Shown here: piece after piece, positions 9,106 through 17,000 of the stretch | Layout of the letters: every line of letters starts with the position of its first letter | Numbering within the stretch: position 1 is the first letter of the stretch | DNA from: JBFYTX01 sp963739515 | Lineage (GTDB): Bacteria; Chloroflexota; Dehalococcoidia; Dehalococcoidales; RBG-16-60-22 | NCBI GenBank assembly: GCA_963739515.1 | Contig: CAVUAO010000003.1 | Span: forward strand, 930,001-994,000 | DNA length: 64,000 bases | Direction: 5' to 3' | The notes under the pieces: model-generated | Databases searched by the model: none | The model's input: the letters and a program-made list of their open reading frames with translations, nothing else | What the model was told of the DNA's origin: nothing | Program-made: the position numbers and the translations under genes

Positions 9106-10797
9106 CTAATGGCCGATGCCGCAGGAGCCGTCTTTACAGACGATCGCTTCCGGCATGCGCAGCGGCTTCGCATCGAGTTTGATGCCGGCTTTGGGTATCC
9201 AGGGGTCGATGGGGACGGACTGGAAATAAGCGAAATCGGTCGTGACCCACATGGGGTTCATTTCACCGCCGACGACGATAAAGTTGACTCCCTCCGGCCG
9301 CTTGAAACGGAAATTCGCCTCGTTCACGAGCCACTCGCTGAGCTTGAGCGGGTCATCCCAGCCTTCCCTTTTCAGGCTCTTGGCGACGAGGGGGTCGATA
9401 ACGAAGGTAAACGAGCCGCCGAAAGGACCGCCGATATTTTTCATTACTTCCAGCATCCGCTGGAGCGGGCCGGTGTTGAAGCCGAGGACGTTCCAGCCCC
9501 GGAAAAGGCTCACGACGTTTTCGCCCGCCTTGAAGCCCTTGCGCACGTGGAAAGGCGGCCAGACGCTGTTCTCTTCGTTCTCGGCGAAGCACATGTTGTT
9601 GTAGTTGATGGTCGTTCCGGTGCTGGCGGTGAACGTTGCCCCCGGCCGGACGTCCCCGAAGTTAATGCTCATCAGCGTCCAGGCCCGGCCGATAACGGCA
9701 TTGGCGTAGTTGATGGGGCTCAGGGCGCCCAGTCCGCCGTTCATGCCGATGATATTGCGGATGGGGCCGTTCACCACCATCATGCTCGCAAAGGAGGTAG
9801 TCGAGCTGGGCATGGAAGGTCGCCCCGAGGCGCCTAATGCCAGGAGAACCGGGAGGTGCTCCGGCCGGCAGCCGGCCATGACGGCGATAGCGGCGACCCT
9901 TTCCACCGTATACTGGAGTCGCTCTTCGTGAGTGGTTACGGACATCATGCCGACGTACTCATCGGGTTTGCGGTCGGTGCCGGTGAGCATCTCGGCCACG
10001 CGCTCTTCGGTGGGCAGGATGATCGGCAGGCCGTCCGTCCAGCCTTTTTCCAGGAAAAGCCGGTGCAGGCTAGCTTCGGTATCCGGCTCGAGGAGGCGCG
10101 GTCGGGTCGGTCGCTTTACCGGTTTGTAGTTCTTCTCCTCGACCGTCAGTGGCTGGGTGAGGGCAAAAAGAACCTCATCCATGAGGGGCGCGCCGGAAAC
10201 GGGGTCGTTGCCCTCGACATAGCCGTAAAGTATTTCCTTGGGAATAAAGCCGACGGGGTAGGGAGGGAAGCTCCAGCGCAGGTTCATGCCGTGGCTGCGT
10301 CCGTCCCGCTGGACATAGTCCGCGAAGCGCGCGGTGACGATGGGGGCCGTCGGCACGCCGTAATCGCTTTCCATGGTCCGGGCGAACTCGGCGATACTCG
10401 CCGAACAGCCGTCTCAGCCGCCCACGCCGAAGACAACGGCGTCACCGTTTTTCTTGATTTCCGCCCAGAGCTCGGGTTCGTCGGTGAACATGCTGGACTT
10501 CTTGTGGCGCAGCACCGTCTTGATGTCCGGCCGGTGGCGGGCAAACCAGCCCTCGACCTCTTCCATGAACTCTTTACCGCCGGCGAACCCCGTGTTAACC
10601 AGGTAAACGGTCTTGCCTTGCAGTTTATCGAGGCGCGGCGCCATCTTCAGGGCGCCCAATGCCTCGGCGGTGTCCCTCGGCTGGTATGTCGGGTCATGAA
10701 TCGCGAACATCGGCGAATCGGCATCGAGACGCCGCCCGAAAATGCCGGTGGGCTGACCGCCCGGGTCGAGCACCGCTATTTTTCCGTTCTTTTTCAT
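9106..10797 (-). CDS. UGSC-like selenoprotein with in-frame TGA (Sec) at codon 128
   Basis: One continuous reading frame of 563 residues interrupted only by a TGA at 10414-10416. Reading the TGA as selenocysteine gives GVGGUDGCSAS, a UxxC redox motif in the place where the family I know as UGSC (seleno)proteins has U/C-G-S-C. Conservation-like features continue on both sides: an N-terminal LDPGG domain before the TGA, and after it GWTDGLPIILPTEERV and a C-terminal CKDGSCGIGH. A SECIS-type hairpin lies directly after the TGA. The true start is the ATG at 10797, with AAAGGGGA upstream. The internal ATG at 10374, which would start a separate protein, has no ribosome binding site role and would lose the motif. 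The biochemical function is unknown to me; a thiol/selenol redox reaction is likely. Confidence 0.82.
10386..10406 (-). promoter_or_regulatory. Bacterial SECIS element
   Basis: On the coding strand, nine bases after the TGA, UCGGCGA pairs perfectly with UCGCCGA around a three-base loop GUA; two G-U pairs extend the stem outward. The loop G is the first loop base, 17 nucleotides after the UGA. This fits what is known of bacterial SECIS elements: an apical loop about 16-37 nucleotides from UGA with a G near the loop start. SelB should bind here. Confidence 0.75.
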
Positions 10798-10899
10798 ATC
10801 TTTCCCCTTTCGATATGTCGTAATATACCGTATTTCTCATATCATAAGATAAAATAAGTGCCCAGTTCAAGTTGATATTACCAAAGTTTTTGGCCCGAC

Positions 10900-10929
10900 T
10901 TGCGCGGCAGGCTCGATTAACTCTAATAT
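10900..10929 (+). promoter_or_regulatory. Candidate promoter of the CoA-transferase pair
   Basis: TTGCGC (10900-10905) and TAATAT (10924-10929) with an 18-base spacer, in the 190-base region between the divergent selenoprotein gene and the CoA-transferase genes. The -35 match is moderate. Confidence 0.3.
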
Positions 10930-10984
10930 ATTTATGGGTGCGTTAATTCACCGTAAAAAGAGCCAACAGGAAGGATTTGCGCGC

Positions 10985-12196
10985 ATGAATACGGGAGCAC
11001 TTGACGGCTTAAAGGTCCTGGAGTTCAGCGATTTTATTTCCGGGCCATATGGCGGCAAAATGCTGGCCGACCTTGGTGCCGGGGTCATCAAGATAGAGAA
11101 GCCCGTCTCCGGCGATAAAGCCAGGCAATGGGGGCCTTTCCCGGGGAATATACCGCACCCGGAGAAGAGCGGCCTCTTTCTCTTTTTGAACGCGAACAAG
11201 CGGGGGATTACCCTGAACGTTGCCGGCGGGCCGGGACGGGAGATATTCCGTCGACTGGCCGGTTGGGCGGACGTGCTTATCGAAAGTCAGCCGCGCCGGG
11301 AAATGGCAAAAATAGGGTTAACCTACCCGACTTTGAAAAAGTTGAACCCTTCTCTGATTATGACCTCCATATCCCCGTTCGGGGAGACGGGTCCCTATAA
11401 AGACTATAAAGGCTCCGACCTGATTAACTCCCATATGAGCAGCGAGGCATTCGGCAACCCGACGGAGGGTGTGAATGACCTGGAGCGTTATTACCCGCTG
11501 CGGGGGCCGATGCAGGCCGCCGATTTCATGACCGGCCTGACCGCGGCGGTGTGCACCATGTCCGCGATAGTAGGGCGGCGAAAAAATAAGGTCGGCCGGC
11601 ATATCGACATCTCCGCCCAGGAAGCGCTGGCCTCGGTGGAACGGCAGGAACTCGCCTTCTGCCTGTGCGAGGGGCTTTGCCCCACCCGGCAGGTGGGCCG
11701 GAAGCGCGTCGGCGGGTTTTTATACCAGTGTAAAGACGGCTACGTCTGCATCTGGATCGGGCCGCACTGGCAGAAACTCGTGACGATGATGGGCAAACCG
11801 GACTGGACGGAGGCCGAGCTCTTCAAGAATCCGGCCCTGCGCTCCGAGCACCAGCAGGACTGTAATAAGCTTATCGAGCTGTGGACGATGCAATACACAA
11901 TGGATGAAATCGATCGTCTCGGCATGGAATTCGATGTGCCTCTAGCGCCGGTGCGTACCGTGAAAGAGGTCGCCAACGACGTGCAGCTAGCCTACCGCAA
12001 CTATTTTGCCGAGATCGACCACCCGGTGGCCGGGCGGCTCAAATACCCCGGCGCGCCTTACAAGCTGTCGGCGACGCCCTGGGAGGTCAAGCGCCCCGCC
12101 CCGCTGCTGGGCGAGCATAATGACGAAGTGTATGGCCAGATTCTTGGATACAGTCGGAAGGATATAGCAGGACTTAAACAGGCGGGCATAATATAA
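10985..12196 (+). CDS. Family III CoA-transferase (CaiB/BaiF), first of a pair
   Basis: A 403-residue family III CoA-transferase, which moves CoA between a donor thioester and an organic acid. Seen: the N-terminal LKVLEFSDFISGPYGGKMLADLGA signature region with KIEKP, a central acidic region with EALASVERQE, and the C-terminal LLGEHNDEVYGQILG typical of the family. The frame is open to 10934 but the ATG at 10985 has AGGAAGG ten bases before it and matches the usual family start. The catalytic Asp of the family should be near residue 170; I could not fix it by eye. It may be one half of a heteromeric enzyme with the next gene. Confidence 0.85.
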   Translation: MNTGALDGLKVLEFSDFISGPYGGKMLADLGAGVIKIEKPVSGDKARQWGPFPGNIPHPEKSGLFLFLNANKRGITLNVAGGPGREIFRRLAGWADVLIESQPRREMAKIGLTYPTLKKLNPSLIMTSISPFGETGPYKDYKGSDLINSHMSSEAFGNPTEGVNDLERYYPLRGPMQAADFMTGLTAAVCTMSAIVGRRKNKVGRHIDISAQEALASVERQELAFCLCEGLCPTRQVGRKRVGGFLYQCKDGYVCIWIGPHWQKLVTMMGKPDWTEAELFKNPALRSEHQQDCNKLIELWTMQYTMDEIDRLGMEFDVPLAPVRTVKEVANDVQLAYRNYFAEIDHPVAGRLKYPGAPYKLSATPWEVKRPAPLLGEHNDEVYGQILGYSRKDIAGLKQAGII

Positions 12197-12220
12197 AGGG
12201 AAAAATCGGAGAGAATTATC

Positions 12221-13441
12221 ATGCATAAATTACCTCTGGCGGGTATCAGGATTACGGATTTCGGGCAGATGTGGGCCGGGCCTCACCTTTCGCAGTGGCT
12301 GGCGGTCATGGGGGCGGAAGTCATTAAAGTGGAAACCCACCTGAGGATAGATTTTATGAGGATGATCGGCATTCCGCCGGGACTGAGGAGGGACGATTTC
12401 AACGCGGGGACGGCTTTCGCTTCGCTGAACTACGGTAAAAAGAGCGTTACCCTGAACATGAACGAGCCGAGGGCGCAGGAGCTTGCCAAAAAAATGGTAA
12501 AAATAAGCGACGTTGTCACGGAGAATTTCGGCGGGAATATTCTCGAGCGTTGGGGGCTGGGTTACGAGGAGATGAAAAAAATAAAGCCGGATATTATCTA
12601 CTATGCCGGCTCGGGCTACGGGCGGAGCGGGCCTCATCAGTCGCGGCCGTCTTACGCGGAAATCGTGGAGGCATACGACGGCTCGACGTATCTGAATGGC
12701 TACCCCGGCGGCGGGCCGGCGACGGTCGGGGTGTCCCCCTGGACGGACGCCACCCAGGCGATGCACGGCGCCTTTGCGATTATGGCGGCGCTATATCATC
12801 GCGACCTGACCGGGGAGGGACAATATATCGACGCCGCCATGATTGAGGGGAGCAGCAACTTCCTCGGCGAGGTGGTGATGGGCTACGCGATGAACGGCGC
12901 CCTGGGAGAGCGGATGGGCAATCGAGATAAGTTCATGGCGCCGCACGGCTGCTATCGCTGCCAGGGAAACGACGCGTGGGTCGCCATCGCGGTGGACGGC
13001 GAGGCGGCCTGGCAGGCTTTCGTCAAAGCCATCGGCAGCCCGGAATGGACTCAAAGAAAAGAGTTCAAAAACGAGGTAAGTCGACGGCAAAACCAGGATG
13101 AGCTTGACCGGCTCGTGGAAGAATGGACGCGCGAACATCACCAGTATGAGGTCATGGAGCTGCTGCAAAAAGCGGGGGTGGCGGCCGGGGCTTCGCTGAA
13201 TATCAAAGACCTCGTCAGCGACCCGCAGCTCAAGGCGCGGCAGTTCTTTGTCGAGACGGAACACCCGGTGCTGGGGAACATCACCCTGGCGGGTCTGCCC
13301 TGGAGGCCGGAAGGCCGGCAAAAAGGCAATTATACCTGCCCGCCGCTGCTCGGGGAGCATAACGACTATGTCTTCGGGGAGCTGCTGGGCTTGAGCGCTG
13401 AAGAAATCGCCAGTCTTAAAGAAGCGAAGGTAATTTACTAG
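12221..13441 (+). CDS. Family III CoA-transferase (CaiB/BaiF), second of a pair
   Basis: 406 residues; starts at ATG 12221 with GGAGAG upstream, 24 bases after the first CoA-transferase. Family features: IRITDFGQMWAGPHLSQWL at the N-terminus, KVETH, a GSGYGRSGP loop, and C-terminal LLGEHNDYVFGELLGLS. Adjacent pairs of divergent family III enzymes often form heterodimers, for example in benzylsuccinate metabolism, so a joint role in activating an organic acid is plausible. It is followed by a long repeat-rich intergenic stretch and a rho-independent terminator about 290 bases downstream. Confidence 0.85.
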   Translation: MHKLPLAGIRITDFGQMWAGPHLSQWLAVMGAEVIKVETHLRIDFMRMIGIPPGLRRDDFNAGTAFASLNYGKKSVTLNMNEPRAQELAKKMVKISDVVTENFGGNILERWGLGYEEMKKIKPDIIYYAGSGYGRSGPHQSRPSYAEIVEAYDGSTYLNGYPGGGPATVGVSPWTDATQAMHGAFAIMAALYHRDLTGEGQYIDAAMIEGSSNFLGEVVMGYAMNGALGERMGNRDKFMAPHGCYRCQGNDAWVAIAVDGEAAWQAFVKAIGSPEWTQRKEFKNEVSRRQNQDELDRLVEEWTREHHQYEVMELLQKAGVAAGASLNIKDLVSDPQLKARQFFVETEHPVLGNITLAGLPWRPEGRQKGNYTCPPLLGEHNDYVFGELLGLSAEEIASLKEAKVIY

Positions 13442-13465
13442 CGGCGGGCGATTTCTTTGCTTAGA

Positions 13466-13650
13466 CATTCGTTTATTCGTTTTTTAAATATTTTATTTTT
13501 CGATTTCGTAGCTAATTTACGAGATTTTGTAGCTGGTATTCGTTTTTATTATATGTTAAGTTAGCTTCAAAAGACGGGGTATTCGTTTTTCGATTTATGT
13601 TAAACCCAGCTATGAAATCCAGGTATTCGTTTTTTAATTTATGGTAAGTT
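13466..13650. repeat. AT-rich degenerate tandem repeat, about 43-44 bp period
   Basis: The 13-mer GGTATTCGTTTTT occurs at 13535, 13578 and 13622, spaced by 43 and 44 bases. Each copy is followed after a few bases by TATGTTAAG or a close variant (TATGTTAAA, TATGGTAAG). A partial copy (ATTCGTTTATTCGTTTTTTAA) lies before them near 13468. The stretch between the copies is only loosely conserved. It is strikingly AT-rich in a GC-rich neighbourhood. Confidence 0.65.
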
Positions 13651-13724
13651 AATTTTTTATTTAGTGTTTTCGCGTAACAGTATATAAGAAGCGGAGGAGA
13701 ATAGATAGATAGAGGATTTTGTCC

Positions 13725-13850
13725 GGGGAGTTTAAGAGGGGTTACAACCCCTCTTTTTTTATCCCCTCTCCAGCCATATATTATATCGGTTTAAGTAATA
13801 TTTAGGGCTGGAGAGGGGATTAAGGGGTGAGGTTGAAAAATGACCTATGT
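13725..13850. repeat. Two-hairpin intergenic repeat element, copy 1
   Basis: Hairpin 1 (13734-13755) is followed by a 15-bp perfect inverted repeat, 13761-13775 with 13806-13820 (ATCCCCTCTCCAGCC and its complement), enclosing 30 AT-rich bases. Directly after comes TTAAGGGGTGAGG and GAAAAATGACC. The same order of parts occurs at 57422-57600, with different but still complementary bases in hairpin 2. No open reading frame is inside, so this is a MITE-like or REP-like element. Confidence 0.6.
13734..13760 (+). terminator. Rho-independent terminator, also hairpin 1 of a repeat element
   Basis: AAGAGGGGTT pairs with AACCCCTCTT around a two-base loop and is followed by a run of T. It can end transcription of the CoA-transferase pair. 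The same hairpin type occurs again at 57476. Confidence 0.7.
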
Positions 13851-13888
13851 GCTCAAAGATGCGGCGGGCATGCAGTGATTCTCACGTC

Positions 13889-13963
13889 GTCCTTCCAAAG
13901 GAAGGACTCCTCAGAATGACAAAGAAGGGAACGGATTCTTCGCTGCGCTCAGAATGACAGGAT
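13889..13963. repeat. REP-like dispersed repeat (LSAAKNP type)
   Basis: GTCCTTCC-AAA-GGAAGGAC forms a perfect 8-bp hairpin at 13889-13907, followed by two copies of TCAGAATGAC (13911 and 13949), the second preceded by GGATTCTTCGCTGCGC. Read on the minus strand this gives the well-known false translation LSAAKNP. It sits just downstream of the stop of the bzdQ-like gene. Confidence 0.6.
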
Positions 13964-13978
13964 GGAAACAACGGCGTT

Positions 13979-14830
13979 CTAAATCATGTCCCGGGCAATC
14001 AGGGCGGCGCCGATAGCTCCTGCCAGCATGGGGTCGAACTCGCTGGTGAGGGCCGTCATCTTCATCTCTCTTTCGATGCGTTTCACGATGCCGGGATTCT
14101 TCGCCAGGCCGCCGGTGAAGGCGATTTCCTTTTCCGGCAATATCCGGCCGATAGTGCCGTGAAGCCTCCAGGCGATGGTGAAAAGGTAGGCCGCCAGCAC
14201 CTGGCTCTCCGTGTAGCCCTCCCGGAACAGCCCCATAGCCTCGGTATTGGCGAAGGCGTAGCAGGTGGTGCTCACCGGTTCCGGGTCTTTTTCCACCGTC
14301 AGCGACCTGGCGCCCATCTCCTGGATCGGCACCTGCATGAGGTCGGCCATGGTCTCGATGCTGCGTCCAAAGCCGTCGGCGCATTTATCGTTCATCTGGA
14401 AGTCGCGTATCCTGTCCCAGCCGTACAGGCGGATAACTTTGCAGGTCTGCGCGCCCAGGTCGACCACCGTCCTGATAGAAGGCCCGAACATCAAGCGGGC
14501 GCCCCGCGCGTGGCAGCTGATTTCGTCGACGGTTTTACCGGCGAAAGAGATATTGCGGCTGCCCCAGCCGGTGCCCGCGATAGACTTAATGTCTTTGAGC
14601 TTCATCCCGGACTTCCCCAGCGCCCGCCTCACCGCTTCATCGGCGTTTTTGCTGTAGTCCGGCCCGTTACGGAGGCTGGCATAGCCGAACAATTTGTCAT
14701 CACATAAGATGGCCGCTTGAGTGCTGTTGCTGCCCACGTCCACACCCGCGGTAATGTTTTTACATTTCTTCCAGTCGATATCCGTAGCCGTCCCGGCGGA
14801 CTCCGGCCATTGCCAATATTCCTCTGTCAT
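13979..14830 (-). CDS. bzdQ: BadF/BadG/BcrA/BcrD-family ATPase, benzoyl-CoA reductase BzdQ-like subunit
   Basis: A 283-residue ASKHA-fold ATPase that, with its partner, couples ATP hydrolysis to electron transfer into the benzoyl-CoA reductase active site. Motifs: phosphate-1 loop AGVDVGSNSTQAAI, VDLGAQTCKVI, a [4Fe-4S]-ligand Cys in NDKCADGFGRS, and a second bridging Cys in the STTCYAF region. A 25-residue N-terminal extension (EEYWQWPES) precedes the fold. It is the last gene of a four-gene minus-strand operon N-O-P-Q. An activase for a 2-hydroxyacyl-CoA dehydratase is the alternative, but two distinct ATPases argue for the reductase. Confidence 0.75.
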   Translation of the reverse strand: MTEEYWQWPESAGTATDIDWKKCKNITAGVDVGSNSTQAAILCDDKLFGYASLRNGPDYSKNADEAVRRALGKSGMKLKDIKSIAGTGWGSRNISFAGKTVDEISCHARGARLMFGPSIRTVVDLGAQTCKVIRLYGWDRIRDFQMNDKCADGFGRSIETMADLMQVPIQEMGARSLTVEKDPEPVSTTCYAFANTEAMGLFREGYTESQVLAAYLFTIAWRLHGTIGRILPEKEIAFTGGLAKNPGIVKRIEREMKMTALTSEFDPMLAGAIGAALIARDMI

Positions 14831-14861
14831 TTGTTTGCCTCCAGCAGTAGTTCTTCGAACC

Positions 14862-15653
14862 TTAGCCCGCCGCTATCCCTTCGACTTCGCTCAGGGCAAG
14901 CAGGGCGGCGCCCAGCGCCCCGGCGTACTCCGCCTGCTCGGGAACCAGGAAAGCCACCCCCGACCGTTTCTTCAACGCATTGACCACCGCCTGGTTCCGG
15001 CACAAGCCGCCGACCAGCACCGTGGCGTTTTTATCGGGATTAAATTTATCGTGGAGAATCGAGTTAAGCCGGACGGCTACCGCTTCGGCTACCGCCCGGG
15101 CGATATCTCCCCGGGGGACATTGCGGTTCAAAAGCCCGATGGCGTCCATCTCGGCGAAAACGCTGCAGCCGTCATTGACCAGCACCTCGCCGTTGCCGGA
15201 GACGCGGCCCATCTCTTCCAGCGTCATCCCCAGCGTCCGCGCCATGGACTTAAGCAGGATGCCCAGTCCGGCGGCGCATTTCTGGTTCATGACCACTTCC
15301 GTGATTTTGTCCTGCGGCCCCAGGGCCACGACGCGCACCTGGTCGGCGCCGGCGTCCATGACGCAGGTGGCTTCAGGATACAGGAACCGGGCCGCCCGGG
15401 CGTCCGCCACAGGTTCAACAACGCGGTCGCGGGCAAAGCTGACGTCGGCCTTGCCCTGCCCGGTCGCGACGATATTATCGATATCGGAGGGAGTCAGTTT
15501 GGCCGCCGCCAGCGCCTTCTTCCAGGCCTGCTCGGCGGACTTCGCCCGGTTCGCCCCTCCCGATAATGCCGTCCCCCGGCCGACGACTTTACCGTCCTTC
15601 AAAATCACCGCTTTAACGTTTTCTATCCCTACATCTATGCCGGCCGTGATCAT
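14862..15653 (-). CDS. bzdP: BadF/BadG/BcrA/BcrD-family ATPase, benzoyl-CoA reductase BzdP-like subunit
   Basis: A 263-residue ATPase of the same fold as its neighbour: TAGIDVGIENVKAVIL, VMDAGADQVRVVALG, and the FeS cysteine in NQKCAAGLG. The two ATPases would form the heterodimer that bridges a [4Fe-4S] cluster. The C-terminus, ALSEVEGIAAG, is encoded by a dispersed repeat (14877-14900), so the natural end of the protein has been replaced or extended by a repeat insertion. Downstream the gap to the bzdQ-like gene is 31 bases. Confidence 0.75.
   Translation of the reverse strand: MITAGIDVGIENVKAVILKDGKVVGRGTALSGGANRAKSAEQAWKKALAAAKLTPSDIDNIVATGQGKADVSFARDRVVEPVADARAARFLYPEATCVMDAGADQVRVVALGPQDKITEVVMNQKCAAGLGILLKSMARTLGMTLEEMGRVSGNGEVLVNDGCSVFAEMDAIGLLNRNVPRGDIARAVAEAVAVRLNSILHDKFNPDKNATVLVGGLCRNQAVVNALKKRSGVAFLVPEQAEYAGALGAALLALSEVEGIAAG
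14877..14900. repeat. Short dispersed repeat inside the 3' end of the bzdP-like gene (LSEVEG type)
   Basis: CCCTTCGACTTCGCTCAGGG has imperfect dyad symmetry and is the kind of intergenic repeat that gives false LSEVEG or RLRSGQA peptides in many MAG annotations. Here it is in frame and supplies the last residues of the ATPase. Confidence 0.6.
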
Positions 15654-15662
15654 ATCAGCCTC

Positions 15663-16988
15663 CTAGTCCTCAAGTTTCCTCAAGCCCTGGCTCTCCATCC
15701 AGACATCGAGCTGGTCCAGCAGGCGGTTTTCATCGAGGTCGGTGCGGTCGCCGGGCTGGGAACCTTCGTAATGCAGGACGCGCACGCCCATCTTGCTCAA
15801 GCGCAAGCCCTGCTCCTTGCGGGTCACCGTGCAGCCCACGCCGCAGCGCCATAAAGGCAGGATAGCCCCGTCCACTTTATAGGCTTTGGCGAAGTCGTCA
15901 AGCGCCCAGGGACGGATGACCTCGTCATCCTTGAATCGGTGGCCCCGCGCTTCAGTACCGATCATCATGCGGATGGCATCTTCCCTTGTCTTGATAGGTC
16001 GATTGTCTACCGCCCTCCCCCCGAAACCGCCGCCGCGGAAACGCGGACCCCAGGTGCCGTCCTTTTTAAGCTCGAAAGGACCGGCCATCATGTGACTGTA
16101 CTGCGAGCCGACACAGACCGCCCCGTATTTCTCCATATAGCGGTAGTATTTCAGGAAGTGCCAGGGCGGCGGGTGGGTCTCCATCCAGCGGTACCTTTCA
16201 TTGCCCACCGCGGCGATGTTATTCTGCACGCGCCACTCCACCTCGTCCCGCAACGCTTTCCAGATAGCCACCGTTTCGCCGGGGTCGCCCTTGGTGAGAC
16301 CGCCGAGCGTGTAAAAGGAGTAGAGGTCCTTCTGGCTCAAGGGGGAGGGGATGTGCTGCATGAAACGGGAGACATCCTGCGCGTACGGCGCAATGCCCCC
16401 GCTGATTTTCACGCTGTTGATGAACCTTTCGTCGTCGAACTTTTGCCCGAAAATCCTTTCGATTTCGGAGATGATATATAGAGTCGTATAGACCTTGTCC
16501 TCGATCATCGCTTTTTCACGGTCGACGTCCTGCGGGCCGGTGTAAAGAGCGTAGTTCTCCTGGAAGCGGGGGATAGGGGAATAGTCCATGGGCGCCTGGC
16601 CGCGTTTGGTATGCTGGTCGCACGGGTCCGAGAAAGGAATGACCAGGTCGCGGAACGGGAAAGGACTGCCGTCCTGCTGGTGCCCCAGGTACATGGCGCC
16701 CCAGCAGTTGAGCTGATAACCGCAGACTTCCCGCCCCCACCCCACGATCTCGCTATAGTACCGGGCGATGCGGGCAAACTCATCGCTCTTATTCGCCATC
16801 ATCGCGCCCACGGGGTTATCCTCGATGACGCGCAGTGCTGGAAAGCCGATGCTCCACCCGACGTTGCCCTGTGCCAGCAGCACTTTTTCCGAGGAAGCGC
16901 TATCAATAGATTTCTGCCACTTCGCTCTCATTTCCTTGGCTTTGTTCCAGACTTCCAGGGGCCTGGTTTCCCATTTTGTTTTAGCCAT
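15663..16988 (-). CDS. bzdO: Benzoyl-CoA reductase / 2-hydroxyacyl-CoA dehydratase family subunit, BzdO-like
   Basis: 441 residues, the usual size of BzdO/BcrB. With the next gene it should form the active-site heterodimer that binds benzoyl-CoA and [4Fe-4S] clusters. Cysteines likely to bind clusters include those in REVCGYQLNCWG, FSDPCDQH and the C-terminal WRCGVGCTVTRKEQG. Starts at ATG 16988 and is separated by 12 bases from the bzdN-like gene upstream and by 9 from the bzdP-like gene downstream. It dearomatises its substrate in the known family; close relatives dehydrate 2-hydroxyacyl-CoAs. Confidence 0.75.
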   Translation of the reverse strand: MAKTKWETRPLEVWNKAKEMRAKWQKSIDSASSEKVLLAQGNVGWSIGFPALRVIEDNPVGAMMANKSDEFARIARYYSEIVGWGREVCGYQLNCWGAMYLGHQQDGSPFPFRDLVIPFSDPCDQHTKRGQAPMDYSPIPRFQENYALYTGPQDVDREKAMIEDKVYTTLYIISEIERIFGQKFDDERFINSVKISGGIAPYAQDVSRFMQHIPSPLSQKDLYSFYTLGGLTKGDPGETVAIWKALRDEVEWRVQNNIAAVGNERYRWMETHPPPWHFLKYYRYMEKYGAVCVGSQYSHMMAGPFELKKDGTWGPRFRGGGFGGRAVDNRPIKTREDAIRMMIGTEARGHRFKDDEVIRPWALDDFAKAYKVDGAILPLWRCGVGCTVTRKEQGLRLSKMGVRVLHYEGSQPGDRTDLDENRLLDQLDVWMESQGLRKLED

Positions 16989-17000
16989 AAGTGCCTCCGT

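Noticed and set aside
10374..10416. A separate 422-residue gene starting at ATG 10374, with an independent 127-residue gene upstream
   Set aside because: The two share one frame with only one TGA between them, the internal ATG is not at a family start, and the region between codes for the UxxC motif. A single selenoprotein explains the sequence better.
13535..13634. CRISPR array
   Set aside because: Only three copies, and just about 13 bases are well conserved. The intervening sequences also resemble each other, so they are not unique spacers.
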